NCBI RefSeq assembly: GCF_004101865.1
Contig: NZ_CP026118.1
Location: 3,241,001-3,305,000, forward strand
Source: Halobacillus litoralis
GTDB lineage: Bacteria; Bacillota; Bacilli; Bacillales; Halobacillaceae
Direction: 5' to 3'
DNA length: 64,000 nucleotides
The position numbers and the translations under genes are program-made. The notes below the pieces were generated by a model. That model searched no databases, was not told the origin of the DNA, and saw nothing but the letters and a program-made list of their open reading frames with translations. Shown here piece by piece: positions 52,586-61,767 of the stretch. Each line of letters opens with the position of its first letter. Position 1 is the stretch's first letter.

Positions 52586-53725
52586 ATGAGTGTACAAAAG
52601 ACTGGGGATATCGCCCTTGACCACATCATTAATGAGATGGTGGATACGGTCACCAATAGCAAAGATGAAATTTTTCAAATTGGTGAAGAATCCCGTAGTG
52701 AATTCGAAAAACTTAACAAAGAATTGACAGAAACGAAGAAGCAGGTGCTTGCTCTGATTGATGAAGGGGACAAGCTGGAACAAAAGGTCCGTTTTTCTCG
52801 AATGCGCTTGTCAGAAGTAAGTAAGCAGTTCCAGAAATATTCAGAAGAAGAAATTCGGAAAGTGTACGAACAAACCCATGGATTACAAATGGATTTATCG
52901 ATGAAACGGGAGAAAGAAAAGCAGCTGCGAGAGCGGAGAGACGATATCGAATTACGCTTACGCAACTTAGAAGAAACCATCAACCGCGCAGAAGCCTTAG
53001 GCGGAAAAATCTCAGTGGTGCTCAATTATCTTACAGAGGATTTCAAACATGTCACTGACGCTCTGGAAGACGCCAAAGAGAAGCAGCAATTCGGCCTGCA
53101 AATCATTGAGGCGCAGGAAGAAGAACGCCGCCGGCTGTCCCGTGAAATCCATGACGGCCCCGCGCAGATGCTTGCAAATGTCATGCTAAGGTCAGACCTT
53201 GTGGATCGTACTTACCGCGAGCGCGGAATTGAAGATGCGATGCAAGAGGTGAAGAGTGTACGGTCATTAGTCCGTTCTGCCCTTTATGAAGTGCGGCGGA
53301 TCATTTATGACCTGCGTCCGATGGCTTTGGATGACCTCGGATTGATTCCGACTTTGAAGAAATATTTAGCTACCGTCGAAGACTACAATGAAGGAATGGT
53401 CATTTCATTCACTTCATTCGGGAAAGAGCGCCGTTTGGAATCAAAATATGAAGTGGCGCTTTTCCGCTTGGTCCAGGAAGCGGTTCAAAACGCGGTGAAG
53501 CATGCGGAGGCTTCAGAAATCAAGGTGAAAGTGGAAATGAAACCACAAGCAGCCATCATCATTGTCAAAGACGATGGCAAAGGTTTCAATCCTCAAGAAA
53601 AGAGAGATAAGTCCTTCGGCTTAGTTGGGATGAGAGAACGCGTCGATATGCTTGAAGGCGAACTTAACATTGATTCCAGCCAAGGAGAAGGGACTATTGT
53701 AACGATTCATCTGCCAATAAATTGA
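52586..53725 (+). CDS. degS: Sensor histidine kinase DegS
   Basis: 379 residues from ATG 52586 (GGAGGG upstream). Cytoplasmic, no membrane helix. N-terminal coiled-coil sensor region (about 1-175), then HisKA_3 with the phosphorylated His in RRLSREIHDGPAQMLANV, DLRPMALDDLGLIPTLKKY, and the ATPase domain with EAVQNAVKHAEA and DDGKGF. It phosphorylates DegU to switch between motility, competence and exoenzyme production. degU follows after a 160-base gap. Confidence 0.96.
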   Translation: MSVQKTGDIALDHIINEMVDTVTNSKDEIFQIGEESRSEFEKLNKELTETKKQVLALIDEGDKLEQKVRFSRMRLSEVSKQFQKYSEEEIRKVYEQTHGLQMDLSMKREKEKQLRERRDDIELRLRNLEETINRAEALGGKISVVLNYLTEDFKHVTDALEDAKEKQQFGLQIIEAQEEERRRLSREIHDGPAQMLANVMLRSDLVDRTYRERGIEDAMQEVKSVRSLVRSALYEVRRIIYDLRPMALDDLGLIPTLKKYLATVEDYNEGMVISFTSFGKERRLESKYEVALFRLVQEAVQNAVKHAEASEIKVKVEMKPQAAIIIVKDDGKGFNPQEKRDKSFGLVGMRERVDMLEGELNIDSSQGEGTIVTIHLPIN

Positions 53726-53887
53726 TATTTTAATGAATAACTATGTAAATCGGCATGAATCGTTTATAATATAGGATAGGATTAGGGTAGATTCATAAAT
53801 AGAGAAAATAACAGATAAAGAGATACAGAATAGGTTAGGGGAACGAAGTAAAACCATTCTACGTAACAGAAACAGGAGGAAATGACC

Positions 53888-54565
53888 ATGACGACCAGAA
53901 TTGTCCTTATTGATGACCATAAATTATTCCGTGAAGGTGTAAAAAGAATCCTGGATTTTGAATCCAGCTTTGAAGTAGTAGCTGAAGGCGACGATGGGGA
54001 CGGGGCTCTTGGAATCATCGAAGAGCATATGCCTGATGTCGTCCTGATGGATATCAACATGCCAAGCATGAATGGTGTGGAAGCGACAGCGGAAATTACG
54101 AAGCGCTATCCGGAAATGAAAGTGATCATTTTGTCCATTCATGATGACGAAAATTATGTGACACATGCATTGAAAACAGGAGCACAAGGTTACTTGTTGA
54201 AAGAGATGGATTCAGACGCACTCATTGATGCGATCAAAGTCGTAGGCGCAGGCGGATCTTACCTGCACCCGAAAGTGACTCACAACCTGGTGGCTGAATA
54301 CCGCCGCTTGTCTGAAAGCAACGGAAGCAGTGCTTATCGTACGATCGAATATCGTAAACCACTGCACCTGCTGACGCGTCGTGAGTGTGAAGTGCTGCAA
54401 CTGTTGGCGGACGGTAACAGCAATCGCGGAGTAGCAGAATCGTTATATATCAGTGAAAAAACAGTGAAAAACCACGTAAGTAATATTTTACAGAAAATGA
54501 ATGTAAATGACCGTACACAAGCAGTCGTAACAGCGATCAAGAATGGCTGGGTCGAAGTCGTTTGA
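53888..54565 (+). CDS. degU: Response regulator DegU
   Basis: 225 residues from ATG 53888, eight bases after AGGAGG. Receiver domain with the acidic pair DDHKLFREG, phosphorylated Asp in [13 protein letters not shown] and Lys in GYLLKEMD, then a LuxR-type helix-turn-helix ([20 protein letters not shown], then [16 protein letters not shown]). Very close to B. subtilis DegU. In this organism it may govern the secreted protease, nuclease, competence and flagellar genes in this same window. Confidence 0.97.
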   Translation: MTTRIVLIDDHKLFREGVKRILDFESSFEVVAEGDDGDGALGIIEEHMPDVVLMDINMPSMNGVEATAEITKRYPEMKVIILSIHDDENYVTHALKTGAQGYLLKEMDSDALIDAIKVVGAGGSYLHPKVTHNLVAEYRRLSESNGSSAYRTIEYRKPLHLLTRRECEVLQLLADGNSNRGVAESLYISEKTVKNHVSNILQKMNVNDRTQAVVTAIKNGWVEVV

Positions 54566-54587
54566 CAATAAAAGAATAGAGCAAATC

Positions 54588-54637
54588 GGCTGTCCTTCAA
54601 GGTATAGAAAAGCATACCTTGAAGGACAGCCTTTTTT
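54588..54637 (+). terminator. Terminator of degSU
   Basis: GGCTGTCCTTCAAGGTAT and ATACCTTGAAGGACAGCC form a perfect 18-base stem, then TTTTTT. Confidence 0.95.
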
Positions 54638-54662
54638 GATGGGTTTTTTAGTGGATACATAC

Positions 54663-54719
54663 CATATATTGCCACCTCAAGCCATCCAGATTCTGGATGG
54701 CTTGAGGTGGCAATATATG
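54663..54719. repeat. CCTCAAG palindromic repeat, copy 5, with compensatory change
   Basis: Perfect 27-base arms (54663-54689, 54693-54719) around ATT. The core reads CCACCTCAAGCCATCCAG, with C where other copies have T, and the opposite arm changes A to G so pairing is kept. It lies 25 bases after the degU terminator and has no T run. Confidence 0.92.
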
Positions 54720-54861
54720 TAAAAGGAGTTCTTTCTGCATCGATTAATTCTAGTTTGTTGGTGCAATGTAGATAGGGTTCATGTAAAATAAGAGTGAGAG
54801 AATATCGGAAATAAAGTACATATAGAAATAGAAACATAAATTCGCTAAGGAGGGATTTTGG

Positions 54862-55707
54862 ATGAAAACAGCGGTGATTACAGATAGTACGGCATACCTT
54901 CCGAAAAATATCCGAAACGCTCACCACATACATATGATTCCATTGAACGTGATTTTTGGCCATGAATCCTATCAGGAAGAGATTGATATAAACGCAGATG
55001 ACTTTTACGACATGGTCAAAGAAGGGGGAGAGCTGCCGAAGACTTCTCAACCTTCCATCGGTATCATGACAGAAAAACTGGAAGAGCTCGCTCAAGAGTA
55101 TGATGCAGTCGTCTCGATTCACTTATCGAGCGGGATCAGCGGGACCTACCAGGCGATGGTGACGGCCGGTGAAATGGTCGAAGAGATCGAAGTCCGCGTT
55201 TTCGACTCGGAAATCAGTTGTCACATGCAGGGATTTTATGCCCTGGAAGCGGCTGACCTTGCCGACAATGGAGCAACGCCGGATCAAATCATCAGCCGGC
55301 TGAATGAAATGAAAGAATCGATGAATGCTTATTTCATGGTCGACGATTTGACCCACCTACACCGCGGCGGTCGTCTGAATGGCGCCCAAGCTTTTGTAGG
55401 CAGCCTGCTGCAAGTGAAGCCGGTGCTTCATTTTGTCGACACGAAAATCGTCCCTTTTGAAAAAATCCGCACACGCAAAAAGGCGATCAAACGCATCACC
55501 TCCATTTTTGAAGATTCGATCGACGAAAATGGTCAATACAACGCCTGTCTGATCCACGCCAACCGTCCCGACGAAGCGGCACAAATCAAGAAGGAATTAG
55601 AACAAGAGTTCAGTAATGTTGAAATCACTCTTAGTTACTTTGGTTCTGTCATCGGAACCCACCTTGGTGAAGGGGCCATCGGGCTAGGCTGGTATCGCCG
55701 ATCCTAA
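54862..55707 (+). CDS. DegV family fatty acid-binding protein
   Basis: 281 residues, normal length. Family marks: TAVITDSTAYLPKNI, PLNVIFGHESYQEEIDI, PKTSQPSIGIM, VSIHLSSGISGTYQ and HRGGRLNGAQAFVGSLLQVKPVLH. DegV (FakB-like) proteins hold a fatty acid for phosphorylation by FakA. The position between degU and comFA matches B. subtilis yviA. Confidence 0.95.
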   Translation: MKTAVITDSTAYLPKNIRNAHHIHMIPLNVIFGHESYQEEIDINADDFYDMVKEGGELPKTSQPSIGIMTEKLEELAQEYDAVVSIHLSSGISGTYQAMVTAGEMVEEIEVRVFDSEISCHMQGFYALEAADLADNGATPDQIISRLNEMKESMNAYFMVDDLTHLHRGGRLNGAQAFVGSLLQVKPVLHFVDTKIVPFEKIRTRKKAIKRITSIFEDSIDENGQYNACLIHANRPDEAAQIKKELEQEFSNVEITLSYFGSVIGTHLGEGAIGLGWYRRS

Positions 55708-55710
55708 TGA

Positions 55711-55745
55711 ATAACACCTGCTTGTGAGACTCAGGCAGGTGTTAT
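55711..55745 (+). terminator. Hairpin after the degV-like gene
   Basis: ATAACACCTGC and GCAGGTGTTAT arms with a 13-base loop; the T run is weak (TCTTAC). Confidence 0.65.
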
Positions 55746-55767
55746 TCTTACAAAGGATGGTGATGGA

Positions 55768-57183
55768 ATGCTTGATCAATTGCGTGCCTATTTCACTTCT
55801 GACTTCCCCTTGCTCTCCACGGAAACTCCGCCTCATAATTACTCCCAGCTTGCTGGAAAACTGCTCTTAAAACAGGAAATCCCTTTTTCTGAAGAAGAAA
55901 TCTCCCAACTAGTATCTTCCTCCGTTTTATCTAAAATCGAAAGCATCGAACATTACCTGTGGGGCCATCGCTGCCGTCGCTGTGGCAACAAACTCGCCCA
56001 CCTTTTTGCGAAAATCCCTCATAAGAAATGCGGCAAAGAATGTGTGTATTGCCGGTCCTGTATTCAGATGGGGAGAGTCATGGAATGTGAACCACTCTAT
56101 ATTGGCAACGCTGCTTTTGAATGGCCGGTTTATGAACATCCTTGTACTTGGGATGGCACATTAACCAACCATCAACAACATGCAGCAGATGAAATCAGCC
56201 GTTTAGTTGAATGTGGAGCAGGTGAAAAACTGATTTGGGCTGTCTGCGGGGCTGGAAAAACAGAAATGCTTTTTCCTGGGCTGACGACTGCACTCCAAAA
56301 AGGCAAACGGGTATGTCTAGCTACACCAAGAACGGATGTCGTCCGCGAATTACTTCCGAGGTTGCAACGTGCTTTTCCTGAGGTGAAGATTCAAGCCCTC
56401 TATGGGGGGAGTCCTGATAAAGTCGGCAATGCCTCTTTCATTTTAGCTACCACGCATCAGCTGCTGCGGTTTGCTCATGCGTTTGATGTGATGATCATTG
56501 ATGAGGTGGATGCCTTTCCTTTTCATAACGATGCCTCCCTTCATTTTGCCAGTAAACGGGCGGCCAAACCTGAAGCGAGCATCCTCTATTTGACCGCAAC
56601 ACCGCGAAAGGTGCAAAAGAAACGTATTCATGCAAAACAATTGCCCGCCGTTTTCATCCCGGAAAGATACCACGGCCACCCTCTTCCGGTTCCTCATTTG
56701 AAACTCACTCCGACACTTCACCGTTATATGAAGAAAGGTCAGCTTCCTGAAAAGATGATGAAAAAAATCGCAGACCAACAGACTACAGCCCGCCAACTGC
56801 TTTTATTTCTTCCATCGATCGCAAAAGCAGAAGAGGTCGCTGCACTCTTGGATGATAAAGGCTATCATGTCCAATCCGTCCACGCAGAAGATGAAAATCG
56901 GGCAGAAAAAATACAGACGTTTCGTGAACAAAAATACCGCATCCTCGTGACGACGACCATCTTAGAGCGGGGTGTCACATTTCCATCTGTTGATGTATAT
57001 GTCATTGACGCCGGTCACTCTGTATTCGATGAAGCGGCACTTGTGCAGATTGCCGGAAGGGCAGGACGCAGTCAACAGGATCCGACAGGTGAAGTGCTTT
57101 TCTACCATATAGGCAAAACAGATGCGATGCTTGATGCTGTCAATGCTATTACGTATATGAACCGGCTGGCGTCCCGGTCATGA
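55768..57183 (+). CDS. comFA: Competence DNA-uptake helicase ComFA
   Basis: 471 residues. A four-cysteine zinc region near 70-112 (HRCRRCGN and KKCGKECVYCRSCIQMGR), then a superfamily 2 helicase: Walker A AVCGAGKTEM (about 165-174), Walker B IIDEVDAFPF, SAT-like LTATPRK, and motif VI QIAGRAGRSQ. It drives single-stranded DNA uptake during transformation. It overlaps comFC by 4 bases; no comFB lies between. Confidence 0.95.
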   Translation: MLDQLRAYFTSDFPLLSTETPPHNYSQLAGKLLLKQEIPFSEEEISQLVSSSVLSKIESIEHYLWGHRCRRCGNKLAHLFAKIPHKKCGKECVYCRSCIQMGRVMECEPLYIGNAAFEWPVYEHPCTWDGTLTNHQQHAADEISRLVECGAGEKLIWAVCGAGKTEMLFPGLTTALQKGKRVCLATPRTDVVRELLPRLQRAFPEVKIQALYGGSPDKVGNASFILATTHQLLRFAHAFDVMIIDEVDAFPFHNDASLHFASKRAAKPEASILYLTATPRKVQKKRIHAKQLPAVFIPERYHGHPLPVPHLKLTPTLHRYMKKGQLPEKMMKKIADQQTTARQLLLFLPSIAKAEEVAALLDDKGYHVQSVHAEDENRAEKIQTFREQKYRILVTTTILERGVTFPSVDVYVIDAGHSVFDEAALVQIAGRAGRSQQDPTGEVLFYHIGKTDAMLDAVNAITYMNRLASRS

Positions 57184-57845
57184 GGTGTCTCCTTTGCAAT
57201 GAAGAAATCATCCCTGAGGTGTCATGGAGCACGTTTTGGAAACCACCCGTAGAAAAGAAAATGTGCGCGGAATGCACAACTGGATTGGAAAGGATCGATA
57301 AGCCGGGATGTCCGGTCTGTTATAGAAAAGATGGCATACGGACATGTGAGGATTGTAGGCGATGGCACGACACGAACCCGCATCTCCTTGAAAATAACAC
57401 TTCTGTCTATCAATATAATGCCGCTGCCAAAGAGTTAGTCGCCCGTTGGAAATACCGCGGAGATTATATCTTACTGCAAGCGTTGAAGAATGATGTGCAG
57501 GAGAAATGGGTAAAGAAAGGGATGAAGGGACAAATGCTTGTTACCGTTCCGCTTAGTGTGGAAAGGGAAAAAGAACGGGGGTTCAATCAATCAGAAGCGA
57601 TCATTCATTTATTAGGTGAAAAACCAGTCCAGCTTTTTGAAAGAACCCATAATGAAAAGCAATCAAAGAAAGGGAAGAAAGAGCGGATGCTTGCTGAGAA
57701 TCCCTTTAAACTGATCGAGCCGATCTCCTCCCCGGTTGTCATTGTCGATGATATTTATACAACAGGCCGGACCGTCAGACATATGGCCTCATTATTGAGA
57801 AAGAACGGCTGTCCATCTGTATCCTCTTTCACGATTTTTCGATGA
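57180..57845 (+). CDS. comFC: Competence protein ComFC
   Basis: 221 residues. N-terminal zinc-finger pairs (CLLCNEEI, CAECTTG; CPVCYRKDGIRTCEDC), then a phosphoribosyltransferase-type domain with TVPLSVEREKERGFNQSE and the PRPP loop VIVDDIYTTGRTVRHM. It works with ComFA in handling incoming DNA. Start ATG overlaps the comFA stop. Confidence 0.94.
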   Translation: MRCLLCNEEIIPEVSWSTFWKPPVEKKMCAECTTGLERIDKPGCPVCYRKDGIRTCEDCRRWHDTNPHLLENNTSVYQYNAAAKELVARWKYRGDYILLQALKNDVQEKWVKKGMKGQMLVTVPLSVEREKERGFNQSEAIIHLLGEKPVQLFERTHNEKQSKKGKKERMLAENPFKLIEPISSPVVIVDDIYTTGRTVRHMASLLRKNGCPSVSSFTIFR

Positions 57846-57920
57846 ATATGCTCGTCCCCCTTTGGAATCTTTCTCTTTTGCCGATATAATAAAAAAAGAG
57901 TGTAATGGAGGACGAATCAT

Positions 57921-58346
57921 ATGGGTGATTTGGCAAATTGTACGCGTTGTAATGCGATTTTCATCAAAGGGACGGCGGCGGTCTGTCCCGAGTGCAGGAA
58001 AAAAGAAGAAGAGGACTTTCAGGTCGTGTATTCTTATATGCGGAAAAAACAAAACCGGATGGCGACTGTTGAGGATATCGAAGCAGATACAGGCGTTGCC
58101 GAAAAACAAATCCGCGAGTTCGTAAAGCAAAAAAGACTCCACCCTGCCCAGTTTCCGAACATGGCCTATGGCTGTGAGAAGTGCGGTAGTTCGATCAGAG
58201 AAGGGCGTTTATGTGAAGGGTGTAAGGGTGAAATAGCATCAGGCTTGCAGAAGCAGGAACAGAATGACTCTATGAAACAAAGGCAGAAAGACGCAGAACT
58301 GAAGAAAGCGAACAGGACTTATTATTCAGTGAGAAATGAACAATAA
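57921..58346 (+). CDS. Flagellar-operon zinc-ribbon protein YvyF
   Basis: 141 residues from ATG 57921 (GGAGGACG upstream). Two Cys pairs at the N-terminus (NCTRCNAIF, VCPECRKKEEE), a helix-turn-helix-like middle (VEDIEADTGVAEKQIREFVK), and more Cys pairs (YGCEKCGSSI, LCEGCKG). This is the YvyF family, always near flgM in Bacillus. A regulatory role in flagellar gene expression is suspected in the family. Confidence 0.87.
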   Translation: MGDLANCTRCNAIFIKGTAAVCPECRKKEEEDFQVVYSYMRKKQNRMATVEDIEADTGVAEKQIREFVKQKRLHPAQFPNMAYGCEKCGSSIREGRLCEGCKGEIASGLQKQEQNDSMKQRQKDAELKKANRTYYSVRNEQ

Positions 58347-58353
58347 GCATGAT

Positions 58354-58380
58354 TTAAGATTCGCTTTAAGAGTCCGATAT
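58354..58380 (+). promoter_or_regulatory. Sigma-D promoter of flgM
   Basis: TTAA (58354-58357), 15 bases, then TCCGATAT (58373-58380); the consensus is TAAA-N15-GCCGATAT. It lies 38 bases before the flgM start, as in B. subtilis, where flgM has its own sigma-D promoter. Confidence 0.75.
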
Positions 58381-58418
58381 TAATAGAAATGAAACGGATA
58401 TGAAGCGAGGTGAATGAC

Positions 58419-58685
58419 ATGAAAATCAACGGGCCGAATCAAACGAACTTCAACCCTTACCAAAAACAGGTCAATAAACAGGAAAGCATGAAGAACCAGC
58501 AGAAGTCTGAGGATAAAGTTGAAATCTCCAATCAAGCGAAACAGATGCAAGAGTCAGGCAAGCCAGACCCTGCCCGCCAAAAACTTGTCAATCAAATCAA
58601 AGCAGATGTAGATACAGGCAACTATCGTGTAGACTCGCAAGCGACGGCGAAGAAGATGTTCGATTTTTGGTCGAGCAAAGGCTAA
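58419..58685 (+). CDS. flgM: Anti-sigma-D factor FlgM
   Basis: 88 residues from ATG 58419, after GCGAGGTG (GTG 58410 is possible). It has the pattern of Bacillus FlgM: a disordered N-terminus (KINGPNQTNFNPYQKQVN), DKVEISNQAKQMQE, and the sigma-binding C-terminal helices (ARQKLVNQIKADVDTGNYRV). It holds sigma-D inactive until the hook is complete. Confidence 0.93.
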   Translation: MKINGPNQTNFNPYQKQVNKQESMKNQQKSEDKVEISNQAKQMQESGKPDPARQKLVNQIKADVDTGNYRVDSQATAKKMFDFWSSKG

Positions 58686-58697
58686 AGGAGAATTAAC

Positions 58698-59192
58698 ATG
58701 ACGATCGACACGATCATAAACCATATGGAACGATTGAAGCAGCTTCATGAAAGTTTACACGTTCTTTCGAAAAAAAAGACAGAGGCACTGAAGAAGAATG
58801 ACACAGCTGCCATCCAGGGGCTCATGACCGATGAGCGCAAGCATGTCCAGGCGATTGAAAAGATTGAAAAGCAGCGCATCAAAGATGTAGATGCATGGAG
58901 CGCAAACAGAAACCTGCCGTCCGAACAACCGACGATTTCCGATTTGATCGGACTCCTTGAAGGGGAAGAAAAGGATCAGCTGCAGCAAGCCTATGATGAG
59001 CTGATCCTCGTGCTTGCTGAATTGAAGCAGCAGGAACAGTTGAATTCAGAGCTGACGAAGCAGTCACTGCAGTTCATCAACCTATCCCTTGATATGCTGC
59101 AGCCATCCCTTCAATCGATGAACTACGGAAATCAAAACGAGCAGAACTCTGGTCAGAAGCCGAAGCGCTCGGTGTTCGATTCGAAAGCTTAA
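58698..59192 (+). CDS. flgN: Flagellar chaperone FlgN
   Basis: 164 residues, mostly helical. The segment HVLSKKKTEALKKNDTAAIQ, then ELILVLAELKQQEQLNSELT and LQFINLSLDMLQP, fit FlgN. It protects FlgK and FlgL before export; both are encoded directly after it. Ribosome site AAAGGAG. Confidence 0.92.
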   Translation: MTIDTIINHMERLKQLHESLHVLSKKKTEALKKNDTAAIQGLMTDERKHVQAIEKIEKQRIKDVDAWSANRNLPSEQPTISDLIGLLEGEEKDQLQQAYDELILVLAELKQQEQLNSELTKQSLQFINLSLDMLQPSLQSMNYGNQNEQNSGQKPKRSVFDSKA

Positions 59193-59210
59193 AGTAGAGG
59201 AGAAAATATC

Positions 59211-60752
59211 ATGGTATCAACTTTTCATGGACTTGAAGTGGCAAAGCGTGGCCTTTTCACTCAGCAGTCCGCTTTATATACGACCGGCCATAACATTTCG
59301 AATGCAAATACAGAGGGCTACACGAGGCAGCGCGTCAATTTTGAACAGACAGGACCTTACCCACCGGCATCACGTAACCGTCCGGAAATTCCCGGCCAAG
59401 TGGGGAGCGGTGTCGAGGCAGGCTCGATTGAACGAGTGAGAGTCGGGTTCCTTGACCAGCAGTATCGTGGCGAAAGCAGTAAGTCCGGCTATTATGACAC
59501 ACGTTCTGATGCATTGGGAAGGCTGGAGAACGTGATGAATGAACCCAGCGAAGATGGCCTTGCGAAGACGATGGACCGCTTTTGGCAATCATTGCAGGAC
59601 TTGTCGGTCAATCCTGAGGACTCCGGTGCGCGCTCTGTTGTACGCCAACGCGGACAAGCCGTAGCAGATACGTTCAACTATCTTTCGAACACGATCCAAT
59701 CCATGCAGAAGGATATCAAAACAGAGGTCGGCGTCACAGAAAAAGAAATCAATTCACTGGCCAGTCAAATCAATAACATCAACCAGCAAATCGCTGAAGT
59801 GGAGCCACACGGCATGGTACCGAACGACCTGTATGATGAACGGGATCGCTTGGTGGACCAATTATCCGAGCATGTGAACATCGAAGTGAAATACGAAGAC
59901 ACGCCTTCCTCTGCAGACCCACTGGCTATGGGAAAAGCGAGCATTTCAATCGTCGGGAACGATGGTCAACCAATGGAGCCGCCAGCTACACTTGTGAATG
60001 GAGCGGCAAATGAAGTGAATACACTAAAGGTCAATTATGCCGATGGGGAAGTCCACGCAAGCAGCATTCAGGTAGGAGATAATGCTTCCTATGCGGTTGA
60101 AGACTTTTCTTCTCGAGGTAAATTGACTGGTTTGCTTGATTCCGGCGGCTATATGCAAGACGGTGAGAAACAAGGAAGTTATTCACAAATGCTTTCAAAT
60201 CTGGACCGGATGGCGACAGGCTTTGCACGAGAGTTCAACAATGTCCATACACAGGGAGAGTCCTTGAATAGCATTGAAAATGGCGATGAAGTCCCTAACT
60301 TCTTCAATATTGATATGGAAGCAGAAGGAGTCATCGAAGGCGTAGCGGGGACCATTGATTTGACCGATGAAATCAAAGCGGATGGTGACCATATTGCAGC
60401 AGCTGTCTCAGATCAAGCTGGAGACGGAGAGAATGCTTCTAATTTAGCTGATGTACAAAATGAACCGAATGAAATCTTTGGCGAAGAAACATCGATGGAC
60501 AGCTTTTATGAATCGATGATCGGTACGATGGCTGTGGAAACGCAGGAAGCGGAGCGGATGTCCCGCAATGCAGGAACACTTAAAGGTTCTGTCGATGAAC
60601 AAAGACAATCGGTCAGTTCTGTATCATTGGATGAAGAAATGTCAAACATGATCAAATTCCAACACGCGTACAATGCAGCGGCGAGGAATATTACGGTTGT
60701 CGATGAAATGCTTGACCGGGTGATCAATCAAATGGGACGAGTAGGAAGGTAG
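59211..60752 (+). CDS. flgK: Flagellar hook-filament junction protein FlgK
   Basis: 513 residues. N-terminal flagellin-like helix region (FHGLEVAKRGLFTQQSALYT, TGHNISNANTEGYTRQRV), a variable middle, and the C-terminal coiled coil VSLDEEMSNMIKFQHAYNAA and ARNITVVDEMLDRVINQMG. It is the first junction protein (HAP1). Followed after 11 bases by flgL. Confidence 0.96.
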   Translation: MVSTFHGLEVAKRGLFTQQSALYTTGHNISNANTEGYTRQRVNFEQTGPYPPASRNRPEIPGQVGSGVEAGSIERVRVGFLDQQYRGESSKSGYYDTRSDALGRLENVMNEPSEDGLAKTMDRFWQSLQDLSVNPEDSGARSVVRQRGQAVADTFNYLSNTIQSMQKDIKTEVGVTEKEINSLASQINNINQQIAEVEPHGMVPNDLYDERDRLVDQLSEHVNIEVKYEDTPSSADPLAMGKASISIVGNDGQPMEPPATLVNGAANEVNTLKVNYADGEVHASSIQVGDNASYAVEDFSSRGKLTGLLDSGGYMQDGEKQGSYSQMLSNLDRMATGFAREFNNVHTQGESLNSIENGDEVPNFFNIDMEAEGVIEGVAGTIDLTDEIKADGDHIAAAVSDQAGDGENASNLADVQNEPNEIFGEETSMDSFYESMIGTMAVETQEAERMSRNAGTLKGSVDEQRQSVSSVSLDEEMSNMIKFQHAYNAAARNITVVDEMLDRVINQMGRVGR

Positions 60753-60763
60753 GTGAATGACTG

Positions 60764-61645
60764 ATGCGCGTAACACAAAGTATGCTTTCGAATAATATGC
60801 TGCGTAACTTGAGCGATAGCTACGCAAACATGGGCAAATATCAAGAACAACTATCCACAGGGAAGAAGATTTCACGGCCTTCTCAGGATCCGGTCGTGGC
60901 GATGAAAGGAATCAATTACCGTTCACAAGTGAGTGAAGTAGAGCAATTTCAGCGTAACATCGGTGAAGTCCATAACTGGATGGATAATAGTGATGCAGCC
61001 TTAGATAAAACGACAGAAGCGATGCAGCGGGTCCGTGAACTGACCGTTCAAGCGAGCAATGATACATACGATGAAGGTCAGCGTGAAAATATCGCTAAGG
61101 AAATTCGTCAGCTGAAAGAACATATCGGTTCCATCGCCAATACGGAAGTGAATGATAAATTCATTTTTAATGGATCGAATACGACTGAAGCCCCTTTTGA
61201 TATGGATGATTTAGAAGGTTCTGGCCCTCCAGGGAATGACCCTGTCAATATCGAAGTTTCCGCTGGTGTCAAACTGCAGACAAATGTTACACCAGGGAAC
61301 GTGTTCAACCAGGAACTTTTTGAAGACCTTGAAAACTTCGCCTCTGCTTTGGAAGGTGATACAAACCAGGGAGAACTTGATGATTTTATTGAAAAGTTCG
61401 ATGGTCACATCGGAAATATCGTCAATGAACGTGCCGACTTAGGAGCGCGTATGAATCGCGTCGAACTGATTGAGGATCGTTTGGAATCCCAAAAAGTGAG
61501 CGCGACGAAGATGATGTCCGAGAACGAAGACGCGGATATTGAGAAAGTGATTACGAATTTGAAAACGCAGGAAAGTGTCCATAGAGCGGCGATGGGCGTC
61601 GGAGCCCGGATCATCCAGCCGACGCTGATGGATTTTCTAAGATAA
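60764..61645 (+). CDS. flgL: Flagellar hook-filament junction protein FlgL
   Basis: 293 residues. N-terminus RVTQSMLSNNMLRNLSDSY and LSTGKKISRPSQDPVVAMKG; C-terminus ADLGARMNRVELIEDRLES and TNLKTQESVHRAAMGVGARI. It is the second junction protein (HAP3). A terminator follows; in B. subtilis yviE comes next, and here about 1.9 kb of repeat and insertion sequence intervene. Confidence 0.96.
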   Translation: MRVTQSMLSNNMLRNLSDSYANMGKYQEQLSTGKKISRPSQDPVVAMKGINYRSQVSEVEQFQRNIGEVHNWMDNSDAALDKTTEAMQRVRELTVQASNDTYDEGQRENIAKEIRQLKEHIGSIANTEVNDKFIFNGSNTTEAPFDMDDLEGSGPPGNDPVNIEVSAGVKLQTNVTPGNVFNQELFEDLENFASALEGDTNQGELDDFIEKFDGHIGNIVNERADLGARMNRVELIEDRLESQKVSATKMMSENEDADIEKVITNLKTQESVHRAAMGVGARIIQPTLMDFLR

Positions 61646-61677
61646 GGCTGTCTCGCTTTGAGGCAGTCTTGTTTTTT
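61644..61677 (+). terminator. Terminator after flgL
   Basis: AAGGCTGTCTC and GAGGCAGTCTT pair (two wobbles), followed by GTTTTTT. Confidence 0.85.
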
Positions 61678-61767
61678 GAAATCCAAAGAGTTGGTAGGGG
61701 TGGAATGTACTCGCTTTCCGCGGAGGTACGGTCCAGCCTCCTCGGGCTAAATTGAAGCGACCCCTTA

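Noticed and set aside
22631..54719. CRISPR array made of the CCTCAAG repeats
   Set aside because: Copies are kilobases apart, each a full palindrome, with no regular spacers and no cas genes.
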